A program made the position numbers and the translations under genes. This document shows, piece after piece, positions 1 through 14,320 of a stretch of 64,000 nucleotides of DNA; positions within the stretch are counted from its first letter, which is position 1, and the number at the start of each line of letters is the position of its first letter. Under the pieces are notes generated by a model that was given only the letters and a program-made list of their open reading frames with translations, did no database searches and had not been told where the DNA came from. Source of the stretch: Rotaria macrura (Eukaryota > Rotifera > Eurotatoria > Philodinida > Philodinidae). The stretch lies in assembly GCA_900239685.1 (NCBI GenBank), contig OENT01000168.1, positions 62,001 through 126,000 of the forward strand, read 5' to 3'.

Positions 1-2411
1 TTGTTACTAATCACTTTTATGTGTTATAATCATTTGAAATAGGTTGAAAAATATCTTCAGTTGATCGATTGTTATTAATAAAAATTTGGTGACGATCAAT
101 TTCGAAGCTACTGGTTGACTGTAGTCAGTTTTTTTTACAGATGTCAGTCGTTTTTAAATATGTAAGTCTATCTGTTTTCTTCATTTAGCATAGATTCAAT
201 ATCATGAGCGTCGAAACAAAGATTATTTAAAGTATGAACTGCTGAAACGCTTGTTCTCAAGTTTAGACCGTATTGACATACAAAGCAAGAATTTATTTGA
301 CAATCAATCTGAATTTAAAATAAAAGTAATAAATCAATTGTGACAAACTCTGTAAATGTTGTAACGATTAGGCAATGTCTGAAGTGTTTCGTTGGGATGT
401 ATGAAAATTGTAACTAGCATAGATGTTGTTAAATAAAGTTTTATTACGCGTGTGTTCTTGTGAGATGTAGAAAAATCAAAAGTAGGATGTACTGTCTTAG
501 GTCTATTTGAATATGTTTATTTGAGTATATTTCGTGTATTTATTAAACAGATGAGTAGTGTTTTAATTTTTTTAGTCTAATCGAGATACAAACAGTGATC
601 TAAACTGAGATGTTTCTTTTTTCTTAAACCAATACGAAGCTGTGAAATTTCACTCTAAATATGAAATGAGACGATCTTAAGTTGCAATCACTACTATAAA
701 AATTAAATAACTATAAGTATGAACTGAAAGATTTACGATTCATGTACATATTTCAATAATAACAATGAATACATCCTTTTGAAGTCGTCTACACGGTGCT
801 TTATAGTAGTGTTGAGTATTAGATATAAATATATCGATAAGACTTTTATAGCTATCGATAGGTTCAAATATGTTTTCGATGTATGTCAAATTTCATACAT
901 ATACATACACAGACACATATATCTTACTATGAACGTCATAGACACATGATAGTGATTGACATTTGAATTTCCTATTAACTTATAAGTTTGATTTTGTTCG
1001 CCTGCAATATTGATGTAATATTTGATCTTTAGAGAAGTAATGCAAATATTCTTATGATACAACATTCTCCAAAGTACTTGGTTCGATGAGTAGAATTTCA
1101 CGTATTTAATTTAAACAGGATATTCTGTCGCAAAATCTTATAAGTAACATTACTTAAATTTCAGAATTTCAGTGTATGTAATAAAGTATCTCATAGAGAA
1201 AAAACATACTCGCTAGATTCTGATTATTCTTTTTTCTTGTATTTAAAATTTTTGGTGATGTCAAATGAAGTTTTGTAGACGAGAATAAGAAGAAAATTTT
1301 ATTGTTTGTTTGTTTAATACAGTTATCATTGGAGAAAAAAACTATATGAAATATTTCCATGTAAGATTTATTAGTCAGTCTTATTTTTGTAATTTAGAAT
1401 AACACTTAATATTGTTTCATGGAAAATATGCTGAATGAAAATTTCGAGGTTAGAGTTTACAAATACCTGTGATGAACTATTCAAATCGTAACTTCGAAAA
1501 ATAACTAATATCAAGTTTTTCGACTATGAAGACGAAGAAAGATCTTTGGATGACACTCGTTGTTTTCAATTGATGTTTTGTTGCAATATTACACGCACTC
1601 ATCAACATCGAGACATTTTTTTTGGATAACATAAGACAATCATGGCTTTGTCGAAAGTTTTACTTATATTACTACAAAGTTTTTGACGAAGACTATTGTA
1701 TAAATGGATATATTGAAAAATATGTTTTCATTCTGTAATTTTCTATGACCAGCAAAGATTTCGAACAATTTGTTGACAATAAAAAACAATCCTTCTATTT
1801 GTTTGCGTTTAAAATCTATATAATATCATATCACTGTAATTTATAGATCACGTAGAAATTAAGATTTCTAAAAGAAAACATGTTCCTTTAAATAACTCTG
1901 AAAACGGTACAATGAGAAAAATTTCCGACAGAAATTCTACTCTTGACTAGTTCCTTGAAAACTTTACTTTAAGTCGAAAAGTCTTTAAAAAGTACTTAAA
2001 CGTGTTGGAAAACGTTTCATCGACTCGTTTGTTCTCAAGATTTTCTTAAGTTCTCATCATCAAGATAAAATTGCAGTGGAATTAACCTAGAACGAATTTA
2101 AATCTTTCTTTCTCAGATAGGTAATCACATTGTTCGAAAAGCTTATTCAACACTTACTTCAATGAATAATTGAAATAAGAATGATAATTATCAAATTAAA
2201 ACGGTAGAACAGCATAAATTTAAACAGAATAAATAAGTCATATAGACAAGTCTGAAAGAGTATGATGCATGGTTCAGTTTTGTCTTCAAATATAATCCTA
2301 AATATTTCTTAGATCGAATTACCTATAATCCTCATAGATAAATAGCGAACTGTACAAAATTTCGTGAAAATTTTCATTTTGGTACTGATCACGTTAAAAA
2401 AAAGGTGAAAA
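1..2411. other. Intergenic, no gene seen
   Basis: This AT-rich stretch lies downstream of the ADAMTS-like gene. I see only short chance reading frames, no credible splice-bounded exon, no RNA gene and no clear repeat. It could hold a further 3' exon of the ADAMTS-like gene, because the last exon recognised there carries a usable donor just before its stop, but I found no Cys-rich thrombospondin-type exon here. Confidence 0.5.
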
Positions 2412-5400
2412 CTATATGGGCATAAGACTCGTTAATAAAGATAAAATATTTACTTTCGTCATATCATTTGTTCTCCATTCAATGCAATGTCTTCGACATA
2501 TTCGTCTTAATGTTGGTTTTATCAATTGAGGTTGAACTAATGCACATTCAGTTGTATTGACTTTTCTTATTGGTATTCGACGAGTATAACAATCAAAACC
2601 TGAGCCATATTCAATGCCAAGGCCACATTTAATTAGACACTAAATTCAAGAATTTTTGTTTTCAACAGAACCTTAATGTTTACATCTATGACTTACACCA
2701 TGCCAACGAGCTACACGCCATTCTAAACAATATGATATAGGACAAATTCGATTTGTGAATGGTTGAACTTCATGTTGTGTGCATTCTTCTGCCGATAAGG
2801 TTCGTCCATTTACTGCATTCATGCATCGAATCATTCGTGTTTGTAAACAAGTTTGAATATCACACTAGAGAATATTTGAATAAAAAACGAAATTAAAATC
2901 TTAACTACAATCTTTACTTCTGTCCAATCACTCGTTATCCATACAGATTTCTCTTTTTGGCATGGAATCATATAGCATCGTTTTGTCATGATGGGTTTTA
3001 TAAGGTAATTACATTCTTCATTTGAAACTGTATCATTTAGATTTTTACAGAAACTCGAACGAAACTGGAGTCCAATGCCACATGTTACCGAACACTATTT
3101 GATAAGATCAATAGAACAAAAATATCAGCACTCGAACTCGAAAAACTTACATCCGACCAGAAACCAGTTACCCAATGAGGACAATAAAATTGGGGAGTGC
3201 ACATTTCTGTTGTCGTTGGTTGATTATTATAGATTCGTAAACAATAATTATTATCAACGTTCAGGCCATTGTGCACACACGATACATTTCTATAACGTTT
3301 CGCTAAACCACACGTACCCGAACAATTACTCCATGAGCTGATTTGCCAATAAGGACATTGTTTTGTTGAACAATTTTGTAATTCATCCGGTTTACTGTTT
3401 TCACCTAGCTGAATTTTACATTCCCTATCCGGTATACGAATCGATGGATCTAATGGATCATTACAATAAATATCACGATGCTGAGAACCTTGACTACCGC
3501 ACGTGATTGAACACTAAAAATAAAATAGGTTGTGTTAAAAAGAAGAAATCAACTGTTTAATTTCATTTCTTCTTACAGATGACCATTCACCAATAAACCA
3601 TGTTAGACAAGTAGTATTCGTTGTGCACCATTCTCGTTCGATAGGTTTCAGTTGTTGATAGCAGTAATCATCTTCTACAATCAAACCATAATATGAACAC
3701 ACAACATGACGATAACGGAAGCCTGTTTGTGATGAACATGTCGCTGTACACTAAAAATGAGACAAAATAAATCAACTTAAACCAATATAAATACTTACTG
3801 GTTGCCATGAACTTGTTTGCCAATATGCTATAGAACATTCATTAAAACATAATATTGTTTCATCTGGTTTCGGCTCATGTGAGCACTCGTGATCATTCAC
3901 TTGGGTACCATGACGAATACACGAAACATCACGTCGACGACGCTTCAAATTACAATCACACTAGAACAAAAATAAATAAAGCTGATCGATTAATTCGATT
4001 CGAACTTGTTTTTTCTCGTAAGAAGGGGTTGACTTAGAAATTTTTAAATACTTACGAAAGCATTGGGTGATCGTCAAGCCTCATACCAGTTGCTCGTGTA
4101 AAAAAATCTATTGCCACGCTTTTATTCGCAATATTAGTCGTTAACTAACATCACAAAGAGACTAAAGTAACAAATTCTGAGACTTTTCACGTAACATGAA
4201 GTTCTTTTTTTCAACTCTAGCCATTCGATTAACTTTCTATACTATTTAGTTGCAGTTAGCTGTTAGAAGAGCTGCATGATAAAACAATGTCATCCTGCTA
4301 TTGCACAGGTGTACCGAAATGAACAGTCATTAATGACATATTAACTACATTATTTATTTTCTCCTGAGTACATCATCTGATATGATATTGGCGATGAAAA
4401 TTTTCACAAGTTAACATTTATATTGTAAAAACCTGTATGGCACAACTAGAAGAGGTTTTCGATTTTAACAGATCGTTCATCTTTATTAAGAAACTTATTT
4501 TTTTAAAATTTTGTATCTTTACTATTTCATGTTACATATAAATTGTTCAATGTATACGAATGAGAGAGCAAAGAATAAAAATCAGCTATGACATTCAATT
4601 TTACGTGGTGTTTTTCTTTGAAGATGTATGTTTAGGATTAATTTAAGTTTAAGTGAATAAATTATCAGAACTTCGAACTAAATCAAAATACTCGTTTGGA
4701 TTTTCTATTATGATATTTGAAATGTAGCAACTACTATGTATAGTCTTTTTAGACATTTAATCTCAATCTTGCTTTTTTTCTATTCATCAAAGTATCTTCT
4801 CTCACAAGTTGTAAATCAATCGTGAAAGAACAAAATGAAAAATGAATGAAAATATCGATGCAGAATGATTCATTCATTACTATCAAGATAAACATACATC
4901 AGACCATATCGTAAAATTCCATTTTGATTGTTCACATGCTATGTCAGCGCATCGTTCAATGTCAACCATGAAATCTGATACACAATAATCATTTGATATA
5001 ATTATATTCGACGAATCTCGACATTCAATTGATCTTTTACGCACACAATCTCCATCATAATAACACTGCGACATAGGTTAGGAAAAGAAAAAGATTCGAA
5101 TTCAATATTCAATAAAAACACACTACTAATAAATAAACATACTTTACTCCAATTTCCATAAACCCATCCTATTCCGGTACAATTTCCAATACACGATATA
5201 ATATCTTTAGGCTTTTCACCTATATATTTTACACAAACATCGTCATCGATTAATTCTGTAGTTGAACTTATTTTTGTACATTCATACAGAACACGTTTAT
5301 AACCATCACCACATCGTGTTGAACATGTTTGTTGATATTTCATCGTCCAACTTAATAGACAATGATTATTGCATAGTTCTTTTACATATATAAATGGTAA

Positions 5401-8400
5401 TTTAAAAATTAAACAATAGATTAAATCATATTCTTTTTCATATATAATACATTTTTTAACTTGTCTTGAACCTTGACATGGTCGATCACAATAATAATCT
5501 ATTGAATGTTCGCCTGATTGTTCCACGAAATCTTTTTCATTGGACGAAATATAGTATTCCCAATGAACTGTTGCCGATGGTGAACCTGTTTGATAAATTG
5601 ATATGATTTGAATTTCTAATGGCATTTTAAGGCGGCCAATTATTAATATACTTTCATTGGTCGAATCTGATCCACTATAGAATAGTTTGGCACTATCTAT
5701 ACGAATTGTTATATTATACAATTGTAAACTATGTAAACCATTCAGAAGATATGTTCCATTTGAGTATCGAACAGCTAAATAGTAACGATCTTTTCTCAAC
5801 GACATTCGTTTAATGTTAACATGTGTTGTGTTCGATGGTATATCAACTATAGGTGTTATTCCTTAAGAAAAATGAATGAAAAATTAAAGTTGCAGAACGA
5901 ATATGATTTTCATTTAATTACAAACCAAAATTTGAAACTAATTTTTGTCCTTGTATTAATTTGCATGTACGATTTTGACCATTGCAAACACCACAAATAT
6001 CTATTGTTGCATTTGATCCATATTTATAATCACAACCAAATGGCATACACATACCATTGATACAAATATCTCGAGTTTCATCATCATGTTCACATGGTGT
6101 ACCATCATCGACACGATCACTAAAGATGAATGATCGTTCAAGATAATCATCGGATACACGACATATTAATTTACATCGTTCACTTGGCAATACTAAATTT
6201 AAAGACAAGAAAAAGAAAAATATGATGTTCAATGTCGAGCTGAATAAGTAGTTTCTTGATTAGTATACAATAAGAAATAAATTTAGTGCATACGTATATA
6301 GATCAATAAGTTCAGATAATTATCACTCTCGTTTTTAGGATTGTGACTTTGTTTTTCTTATCCTAAGGATCAACATAGTGTGACATCGAAAAGTTGATTA
6401 TCAACAACAAGTATAATCTACGAAAGATAACTTACAACAGTTGAGCTTTGCTTACTAATTCTTGAACTGAAAATTTCCGCGTACCACGCACGTCGTATTT
6501 TTGATGATGTTCCAAAAATTTCCTAGGAATATTTTGAATGTGAAAAAATGAGGGAATCTCACCAAATTCGTTATACAATTTTGCAGTTACACTATCAGTC
6601 TTCGCTCAGAGATATTTATATCTCTTTCGTCCAAAATTTATTTCTATCCAAATCGACATGTTATAACACAAGGACTAACTTGTTTCATCGCTTCTTCTGA
6701 ACTTCGAAAATGATAACAAGAGCAAGACACATACACCTATTAGATGATAAGTGTCACAAAGGAATGTCCTGACTACTTTAATCATTGTACATCTGTGCAT
6801 GTATAGTTTGATGTAATATCGTCAGAATGTGAATACATTGTTTTTGTATTAACGTAGAATACGACAAGAAATAGGCTTAGCGGTTTTCACTTCGTAGTAA
6901 ATGGTGAAATGCTAAATCAGTTACAGTCAATTGATTTTCATTCACAATTAGCACCTTCGGACGTTCAGAGTCTACTGCGACACATATGTTCTATAATACT
7001 TGTACTATAATATCGAGGAATACTCATTACACTTCGACCTATGATCAATCGTGCTCATTGGTAGATCTGAATAAATTTGAAACACTCGAAATTTCGTGTG
7101 TCTTTCTCGTTCCGAGAAAAAAAACTTATGGTAGTGTTTTATTTTATTGCCTGAGTGACCTTCACAAATTGTATGCATTTCAGAGCTCCTTGATTCTCGG
7201 TCGAGCATTTCATCATCTATCCAAATGGTCGATACTAGTACGACGATATTACGAATCGACTTGAATTTATAATTAAAAGACATTTTACTTTCTCGATTCA
7301 TAGTTAAAACACAAAAATTCATAATTCAAATCAAATTCGGTTGCTAAGCGTCGATTTAATTATATTTACCATTATATTTCGGTTCGAAACGTACACCAAT
7401 AGGCAATGATGGATCGATCGTACGATTATTATACATGGAACATTGACGTTGGCGTAACATGTCAATAGAATCTTCACAAGGCTACAAAAACAGTTTACTA
7501 TCAATATATTAAATAACACATTAAATATCATTTACTGGATTTCTTTCACATGATCGTATTCGAGTTGATTGGCCAGAACAATATTGACCACCGTTTTGTG
7601 GCCTACGAAAGAAAAACAGACAGAAATGATCTTCCTCATTCTCTCATACTCGAAGGAACTTCATAATCACTTTGGATTATCACAAAATCTCCTTGACTTT
7701 TGTATTGCAGTTCCACACGTACGTGTACAATAAGACCATGATGACCATTCACTCCAATTGCCATTTATTACCTCTAGATCTTGTATGTTTCGACATTGAC
7801 CATGAAAACAACGCTGTGCACAACATTTTGAAAGATTAACAAACATCTAAATCGTTTCTATTCTTACTTTAGTTTCAGCTGTTGATTTCGAACAAAGAGT
7901 ACCATCGGACCAATGTGCATGATTAGTTATACATAATGATGAATCTGATAGTATCTCACGACAATAAAGACGCATACATTTTGGCTAATAAAAGAAAAAG
8001 TTTCATTCTCGATATTTGTTTTCTTTGAAAAATAAAATCATGTTTATTTACACTATGAATTAGATTTTTACAATATTCATAATGAGCACCGAATGCTCGA
8101 CGACATTGTTCGTCAAGGTCACTGAAATATCCTGGCAATTCACCAGCTTTTTGTTTATAATTTAAACTTTGAAATAAAACTGATTCATAATTTGGTACAT
8201 TATTCAAACATGGATATCGATTTGACCTTTAAATATGACAAGAATAAATCAGTTTCACAATCATAAGATAAAAACTTTTGATTTCATGACTACAATAAAA
8301 GAAAAAGAATAGCATTCTTCGAAATGCTCATAAACTTATATCATACATTGTTAGTGTAGTCATAAGTATACATAGTAGTAAAACTTTCAAGAGATTATTG

Positions 8401-11400
8401 TACTGCATTGAGTATCGGTAGTCGTGTTTTAAATACAATAAATACTAATTTATCAAGTACTGTTCTATAGTTGTTCTTATTGTAAAATCGAAAGCTTTTC
8501 TTGTTCAATCGTATGAATTTCGTAGAACTCATATAGATACAAGTCTTATGAAAGCGTTAACGGTAGTCAACTCGATTTGGCTTTGAATGAAATTGATTGA
8601 CTTACTCAATATATTGAGTAAAGTAATGCCGACTGCAATTAGACCATTTATAATGATTATGATCAAATATGAGCGATGTCGCCATTATATTTTGTTCTTT
8701 ATTAAAATCTAGACAGACTTTATCACTATCATGACGAATACCAAATCTATTAGAATGATTGGAAAACAATTCAATACAAAATGTTTTTATGATCAATTGG
8801 TTTTCTTCTTACAAATGTGCTATTTCATGAGCGATGGTAAACGCTGTGGCAAAACCATTATCACGTACAATTGCACAATTGGATGTTGCATTACACATGG
8901 TACCCAACTCTGTCAAACCCAATGTATCACATTTACTATCAAATAGATTTTCAACACGTCTATTACAAAGTGGTATCCTAGATTAAAACAGCATAATAAT
9001 TTGTTGTTACCATTCTACTAGAATAAAGATTTCGAGAAATCGAATATATCTCTCCAGATGAATTACTTTGCTATTCATTTGAATAATCCTCCAACAAAAG
9101 AAAAAATAATATTGAAGAATAACCTACATCTTGAAGAGATTTTCTCGTAATAAATCTAGTCACTATTCATCTTTTTTGTAGAGTATTGGTTAGAATTACA
9201 AGTAGCTATCTAGAAACAAGAATACAAATCTGTTGCCATTTTTCATAATAGCATAGCAATCGGGATCATCGAATCGAGATAGTAAACTTTTGATATTTTG
9301 TTCAGTCATCTTCGTTCTAGACAACTAGTATATCTGAAGATTTCTTTATAAACTAATACATTAGAACGAGATGCTCTGAATAAACAGTCTGCGATTGTAC
9401 GTCAACAACATAGCATCTGTCATCGTTAGAGTTCGATGATTTGATCAAGGACTCGATTGAGTCCAGATAAAGACTACAGCAGATTTATAACGATGGTTTA
9501 ACATCAGCATTATATCTTACAGCGGCGTTAGCATCCGAAAATTTCTACACTCAACGAACTTTACTCACTGTAAATTGACAAGTTGAGTTAGCTAGAGCGT
9601 TCATAGGGTATCCATTTTTCAATTTTAGACAAAATATAAACATACGATTATTATTCTATGTCAAAAATAATTTTGAAAAATGTTTCCCTCATACAACTGA
9701 AGGTCGACAATCATAGACTTTAGTTTTGTTTATACCTAGTGAGGAGAACCGCTGCATCGTATGTTCCTGGTAGATTGTAATTTCGTTGCCATGTACAAAA
9801 TTTATTTAATATATCAGTTGCATCATTCGTTGATTCAATATCATTCTAATCAGATTCATAAAATAAAATTCATGAGAACATTAAGTAAAAAGAGAATCTT
9901 TTTCAAAATAGTTTTTTCATTTACACTTAAATCTTTTCCTAATTCGATTAATTTAACTAACCATATTTTGATATTATTTCCTATACTTGCATCTGTATAC
10001 AAGTGTGAAACCTGAATGGAAAAAGTAAAGTATTGATTTGATTGTTTTTCTCGTTCTAACAGACTTACATAACTAAATAAAGTAAGAATATATGATTTAA
10101 TATCAATATCGGAATGAAAATCTTTTATTGAATCATCATAAGCAACAAGTATTTCAACATTTTTTGTCATCATACTAATATCGTCTTGACGTTTCCGTCG
10201 AATTTTTGTACGATCGTGTGATTGATCTTTTGACGAAACAAGTTGTTTTTCGAAATAAGGTTTACCTATTGAATAAAAATTCAAACGCATTTTATTTAAA
10301 ATCAAACGTATGATGATTTACCATTCACAGGGCAAGACATTGTTTTTTCATTTGATAACAACAAGTCTTTATATGTATAAAGTAGGTGTTCGAAATTCCA
10401 TGAACTCTTGTTTGTTTTGTAGTTCGGTTCAATGAAATATTCCATATTATCATAGATAAATGTTCCAAACTAAATTAAATATTTTGAAAATTTTCTTTTT
10501 TTAATCAGTTATGCTTAGATGAATCTTACCAAACCATTACATAAACTAATGGTTATAGTTGATAAATGATTTCCGTTAACATAACCTTGATAAAAACAAT
10601 TCTCAACATCTCGATTAATCCATGTTTGATTTTCATTAAAATATTGTACTATAAATGATGGTGATAGAAATGTTTGGTCTTTGATTAATGACAAATCAAA
10701 TGTTCTATTAAAACCGTTGATTCGATAGGATACAAATGTATTTGACGAACGTTTCGAACGTATCGATTTCTGATAGAAATATAAAGGTTGTGGAATAACG
10801 AATTCATAGCTAAATTGTTCTTGTTCGATTACGTCTAAAGAGAAAGTTTTCTTTTTATTCAATTGCATATTTTTTGACTGTATTTCATTTATGATTACTA
10901 TGAAAAGTTTCTGTTTCTATTATACAATCAGATAGATTGATAGTATATAACCAGTTTGTAGTATCCCTTAGAACTTTGTACAGTTCTAATTTAGTGATTT
11001 TTCGTTTGAGGAACTGATCTTTGGAATATTTCTATGAAAAATTCTAGTCATTGCAGTGACCTCGACATCAATAAAGGCTATTGGCACACAATATGAAAAT
11101 AGAGATAGGTAATTTTTGCCACCGAGTCAGATAATTAGTTAACATCTTGTACCAAAAGTTAAAATTCAACATCGTGGAAAAAATTATTTTTTACTTTTGT
11201 TTCAGAATGAAAATCATTTTTTCGTTTCATGAATTTTTATTATTTATAAACAAAGGAGCCATATATAGACATATAAATTGATCGTACGATAAGTGATTAT
11301 ACATCAGTATTTTATTATATAATATCACTATACTAATACCACTTGAATCTTAACTATAGAAAAGAATTTTATACACAAATCTATTTCTTTATCGCATCAC

Positions 11401-12048
11401 TTCATTTGTGACCTTCAAATTGATGTTATCTAAATTCTCAATATTTATTATATACTAATAAATGTGAGGATAATAAGATATTAGCGACGATTGATACGTA
11501 TGTATTAGCGTATGTCATTATCCTCCATTTTCTTTCTATGTATTAATCGTTTTTTGGTAAATTACTTAGTTGTGGTATATATACGTATATATATATATAT
11601 ATATATATATGTATGCGTTAATCACCAGCCTATAAGCCATGCGTTCATCTTTTATTTTCAACCATGTTACTTCACATTTATGTCTTTCAATACGACTGCT
11701 ATTCGTCTCTCAAATGATTTAATGTTATTCATCATCATCTGTTTTAGTTTTCAGCTCTTCTCAGACGAAAAAAAACTTCCCGATAAATATTCAGAAAATA
11801 GAAGGTAATACATTATGTCATTGTATAGATATTCTCAAGGTTGTCTGCTGTCTTCATTCACTCGTACAATCGGCAAGGACAGACAATGGTTGGGTTGATA
11901 GAGATATATGATCAATTTACATGAATCATGAAACTCTAAAATCGACTTTTTTCGTTTACTCACTTGGTATTGAACTAGTTTGTTGTGGTGACAGGCATAG
12001 AATAATACTAATGATGATAATTATTAAAATGAGAGTATTCATATGCAT
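2412..12048 (-). CDS. ADAMTS-type secreted zinc metalloprotease with many thrombospondin type-1 repeats
   Basis: Extracellular matrix protease of the ADAMTS family, about 1457 aa from 22 exons: 12048-11964, 10897-10530, 10469-10322, 10265-10069, 10011-9925, 9845-9736, 8977-8813, 8746-8606, 8226-8052, 7984-7868, 7846-7671, 7602-7536, 7481-7370, 6192-5926, 5861-5143, 5065-4898, 3960-3799, 3750-3577, 3513-3151, 3094-2918, 2864-2697, 2639-2412. The coding sum, 4374 nt, is a multiple of three. In order: signal peptide (about 1-25), M12B-type propeptide, furin site RRKR (about 223-226), catalytic domain with HEIAHLFGIRHD (zinc ligands about H382, H386, H392; catalytic E383) and Met-turn NIMAT (about M408), disintegrin-like region, one central TSP1 repeat ([10 protein letters not shown]), Cys-rich region, spacer, then about nine more TSP1 repeats. 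All catalytic residues are present. The tail recalls ADAMTS9/20/GON-1, but I see no GON domain; the 3' end is uncertain because a donor (AAA|GTAAAT) precedes the stop. Family sure, orthology not. Confidence 0.9.
8729..8830 (-). other. Zinc-binding active site of the ADAMTS-like protease, split by an intron
   Basis: The exon ending at 8813 codes for HEIAH plus two bases of the next Leu codon. The exon starting at 8746 completes that Leu and continues FGIRHD. The joined motif HExxHxxGxxHD is the reprolysin zinc site, with three His ligands and the general-base Glu. The intron between (8812-8747, 66 bp) starts GTAAGA and ends TAG. The motif cannot be seen without removing the intron. Confidence 0.9.
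11586..11611. repeat. (TA)n microsatellite
   Basis: A run of alternating T and A of about 26 bases inside the long first intron of the ADAMTS-like gene (10898-11963). The rest of that intron is AT-rich and shows nothing else I can name. Confidence 0.85.
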
Positions 12049-12370
12049 GCTGAATAAGTTAATGTTTCTCAGAACAATAGTATCATGATAAATTTATGGA
12101 GCTCATTGACATCTAATGTAAGACGTCTAATCAAACGACATGAGACATAGAGGGGGAAAAAAAGAAAGAATCAAACAGTATTTGTAGAAAAACACAAAGA
12201 GAAAGAAATTCTTGTCATTATATAGATATGCTATTTTTTTTATTCTTTCTCTCATTGTGCATTTTTCTTTACAAATAAAACAGCGAGCGGCTCGATTACG
12301 TAATACAAAAGTTATTTAAGAAAAAAAGAGAAGGTTTTTTTCTTCGAAGCTCAATCGAACGTGTCAATAA

Positions 12371-13284
12371 TTATGCAGCACTTTTTTTCTTGCCACTTGA
12401 TTTGGGTTGTGCTGATGCTTTTTTCTTTGGTAATTCAACTGGTGATAGAAGTAATTTGATTAAATCTATTGATAATAAAAAAGAAAACAAATCAGCTACA
12501 AATATGATTAGACAATCTATTACCATCATAAAGAAAATATCCATCACCACAGCTCACTTGAGATAAAATAAGTTCGATTTCATCGTCCGTCCAATCGGAA
12601 CTTTTTAATAAATTAGTAAAATCATCGATCATTAATTTAGCTGAACGTTTAGGATCAAGTATATCGAATGCTTCTTCGAGATCCGTTCTATCTTTGTCCG
12701 TTGGATACCAATATTCATGCACAATAGTCAAATAATCAGGATATGTTAATTGATCATTGGGCTGATCTTTACACAATAAAAAACACAATGTTCATTGAAA
12801 TAGATTATTTGTATACTAACCATCATCAGGTTCGCGAACTTGACTTGTTTTTTTCATGGCTACCGCCTTTTCCATCATATCTTTAACGACATCCTCTGGT
12901 GGATTTTGTCCTGCATGACGAAATGCTTCACCCATTTCTGCAATAAGAATAAATTCATTTTTTTTCGCTACTTTTTTAAAACCAAATTTGAGATCTATTG
13001 CAGAAAAACATATGATAAGAACAATATAGAAGATATAGTTCTAGAGGAAGTCTTACATTCTCGAGTTGTTTCATCAAGGATTTGTTCTTCATTAAAAGTA
13101 ACTTCAGTGTGTTCACGTCCCGAAGCCTAATGATTAAAAACAAAACTATAACTATTTATCTATAGAATTCTACTTTTGATGAAAGAATTACAGCAAAAAA
13201 TTCGTTTGTATTATTCAATGATGATGATGTTTGTTCCAATGGATTCACTTGATTTGGTGTACCAGTTCGATCGTCGAAGTCCAT
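12371..13284 (-). CDS. EF-hand protein resembling dynein regulatory complex subunit 8 (EFCAB2)
   Basis: Five exons (13284-13192, 13126-13057, 12994-12821, 12766-12524, 12465-12371) join in phase to 224 aa. The N-terminal third is polar and unstructured. A degenerate EF-hand pair follows: a helix-loop-helix around EMGEAFRHAGQNPPEDVV and a second one around EEAFDILDPKRSAKLMIDDF. The C-terminus is basic, ending in a Lys/Ser/Ala tail. The calcium loops lack most acidic ligands, so calcium binding is doubtful. Length and the pattern of a GQNP-type helix, a YPDYL segment and an AFDILD helix fit DRC8/EFCAB2, an axonemal subunit of the nexin-dynein regulatory complex; other calmodulin-like axonemal proteins remain possible. 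It is in tandem with the ADAMTS-like gene, 322 bp away. EF-hand fold likely; the specific name is tentative. Confidence 0.75.
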
Positions 13285-14033
13285 TTTTTAAAGTTTAGTC
13301 TATTCAATTCTTCGTAATAGTTATTTTAAAAACATATATGTGTAAATCAAAAATGTTGCCAAGGTAAACCATTAGCATTCATTGTTGAGGAGAAAATTTT
13401 TAAAAGAAAAGGATCATGTCTTCGTTTACTTTTCATAGTTTTCTTTTATTGACATATAGATCAACTATTGATTGTTTCTCTCTTGTTTTGTCGTTATTCA
13501 TGATTTGTTTGAACCAACGTATCTACATGCTACGTTCTATTTGATTACTTTACCTGAACAACGTAGATTTTTCTGAAAAGAACGTTGTAGTTTTTTTTTT
13601 GGTTGAACATTATGAATCGGGATCAAATCATATAACGTCTGTTGCGTTTTATTATTATTTTGTTCTTTACGCAAACAAATACACAAATTGTAAAAAATAT
13701 AGAAAGAATGAACGAAATCAAACAACTGAATATGCACTCACAAAAAAAAAGAGAAGAAGAGACAAGTACGATTATTCGCAATAATGATAAGAAAAAAGAA
13801 AACAGAAGAATTTATATACAGAAGAAAAAAACACTTTTTTTTTTGATTTTCTGCTTTTCAGAAATATTTTTAAATGAAGGGAAAAGGGATGGGGAAAGAT
13901 AAAGAGAGAGAGAGACAGCGACAGAAAACGATAGGTTTCTTTTATTTCATAAATGTCTAGTCCTACACAAATAATTGAGCAACAAAAATATTTCTAAATA
14001 ATCCCATAATGAATAAATAGATTGATTCTTATA
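13285..14033. other. Intergenic spacer between EF-hand and cadherin genes
   Basis: An AT-rich spacer of about 750 bp with A-rich and AG-rich runs near 13738-13925. The overlapping short reading frames here are low-complexity Lys/Glu/Arg-rich and look like chance. It must hold the promoter of the EF-hand gene and the 3' UTR of the cadherin gene; I see no clear motif for either. Confidence 0.5.
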
Positions 14034-14320
14034 TTAAGCATTGTCAATATTATTATCATCATCATCGTCGACACCACCAGCATATAAATCAGCTAATCGT
14101 GAAAACTTCGGTCCCCACGAATAAAGAAAACGAAAATCATGTTCATCTTGATAATGGAGAGATTCAATTGAACTTAAATCTGATGCTATCGAACCTTCAC
14201 CTTCGTATCGATAATGTAATTGTGTATCATTTGCATAGGGTGTTCGTTGTTGTTCAGTTAATTTTTCATCAATATAATCACCAAGTGCTGGTCGACGATT
14301 AACGATTGTATCAGTATAAC
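14034..14320 (-). other. Beta-catenin-binding exon of the cadherin
   Basis: The last cadherin exon encodes the catenin-binding half of the tail: DEKLTEQQRTPYANDTQLHY, then YEGEGS, a Ser-rich segment with SDLSSIESL, then WGPKFSRLADLYAGG and a run of Asp. The Ser cluster and acidic aromatic motifs are the hallmark by which classical cadherins are told from protocadherins and Fat-type cadherins. The stop is at 14034-14036. Confidence 0.93.

Noticed and set aside
3075-4037. Plus-strand frames across the thrombospondin exons
   Set aside because: They are antisense shadows of the TSP1-repeat exons; the minus-strand reading has the conserved Cys and Trp pattern.
13599-13902. Lys/Arg-rich plus-strand frames
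   Set aside because: Translations of A-rich and AG-rich simple sequence between two minus-strand genes.
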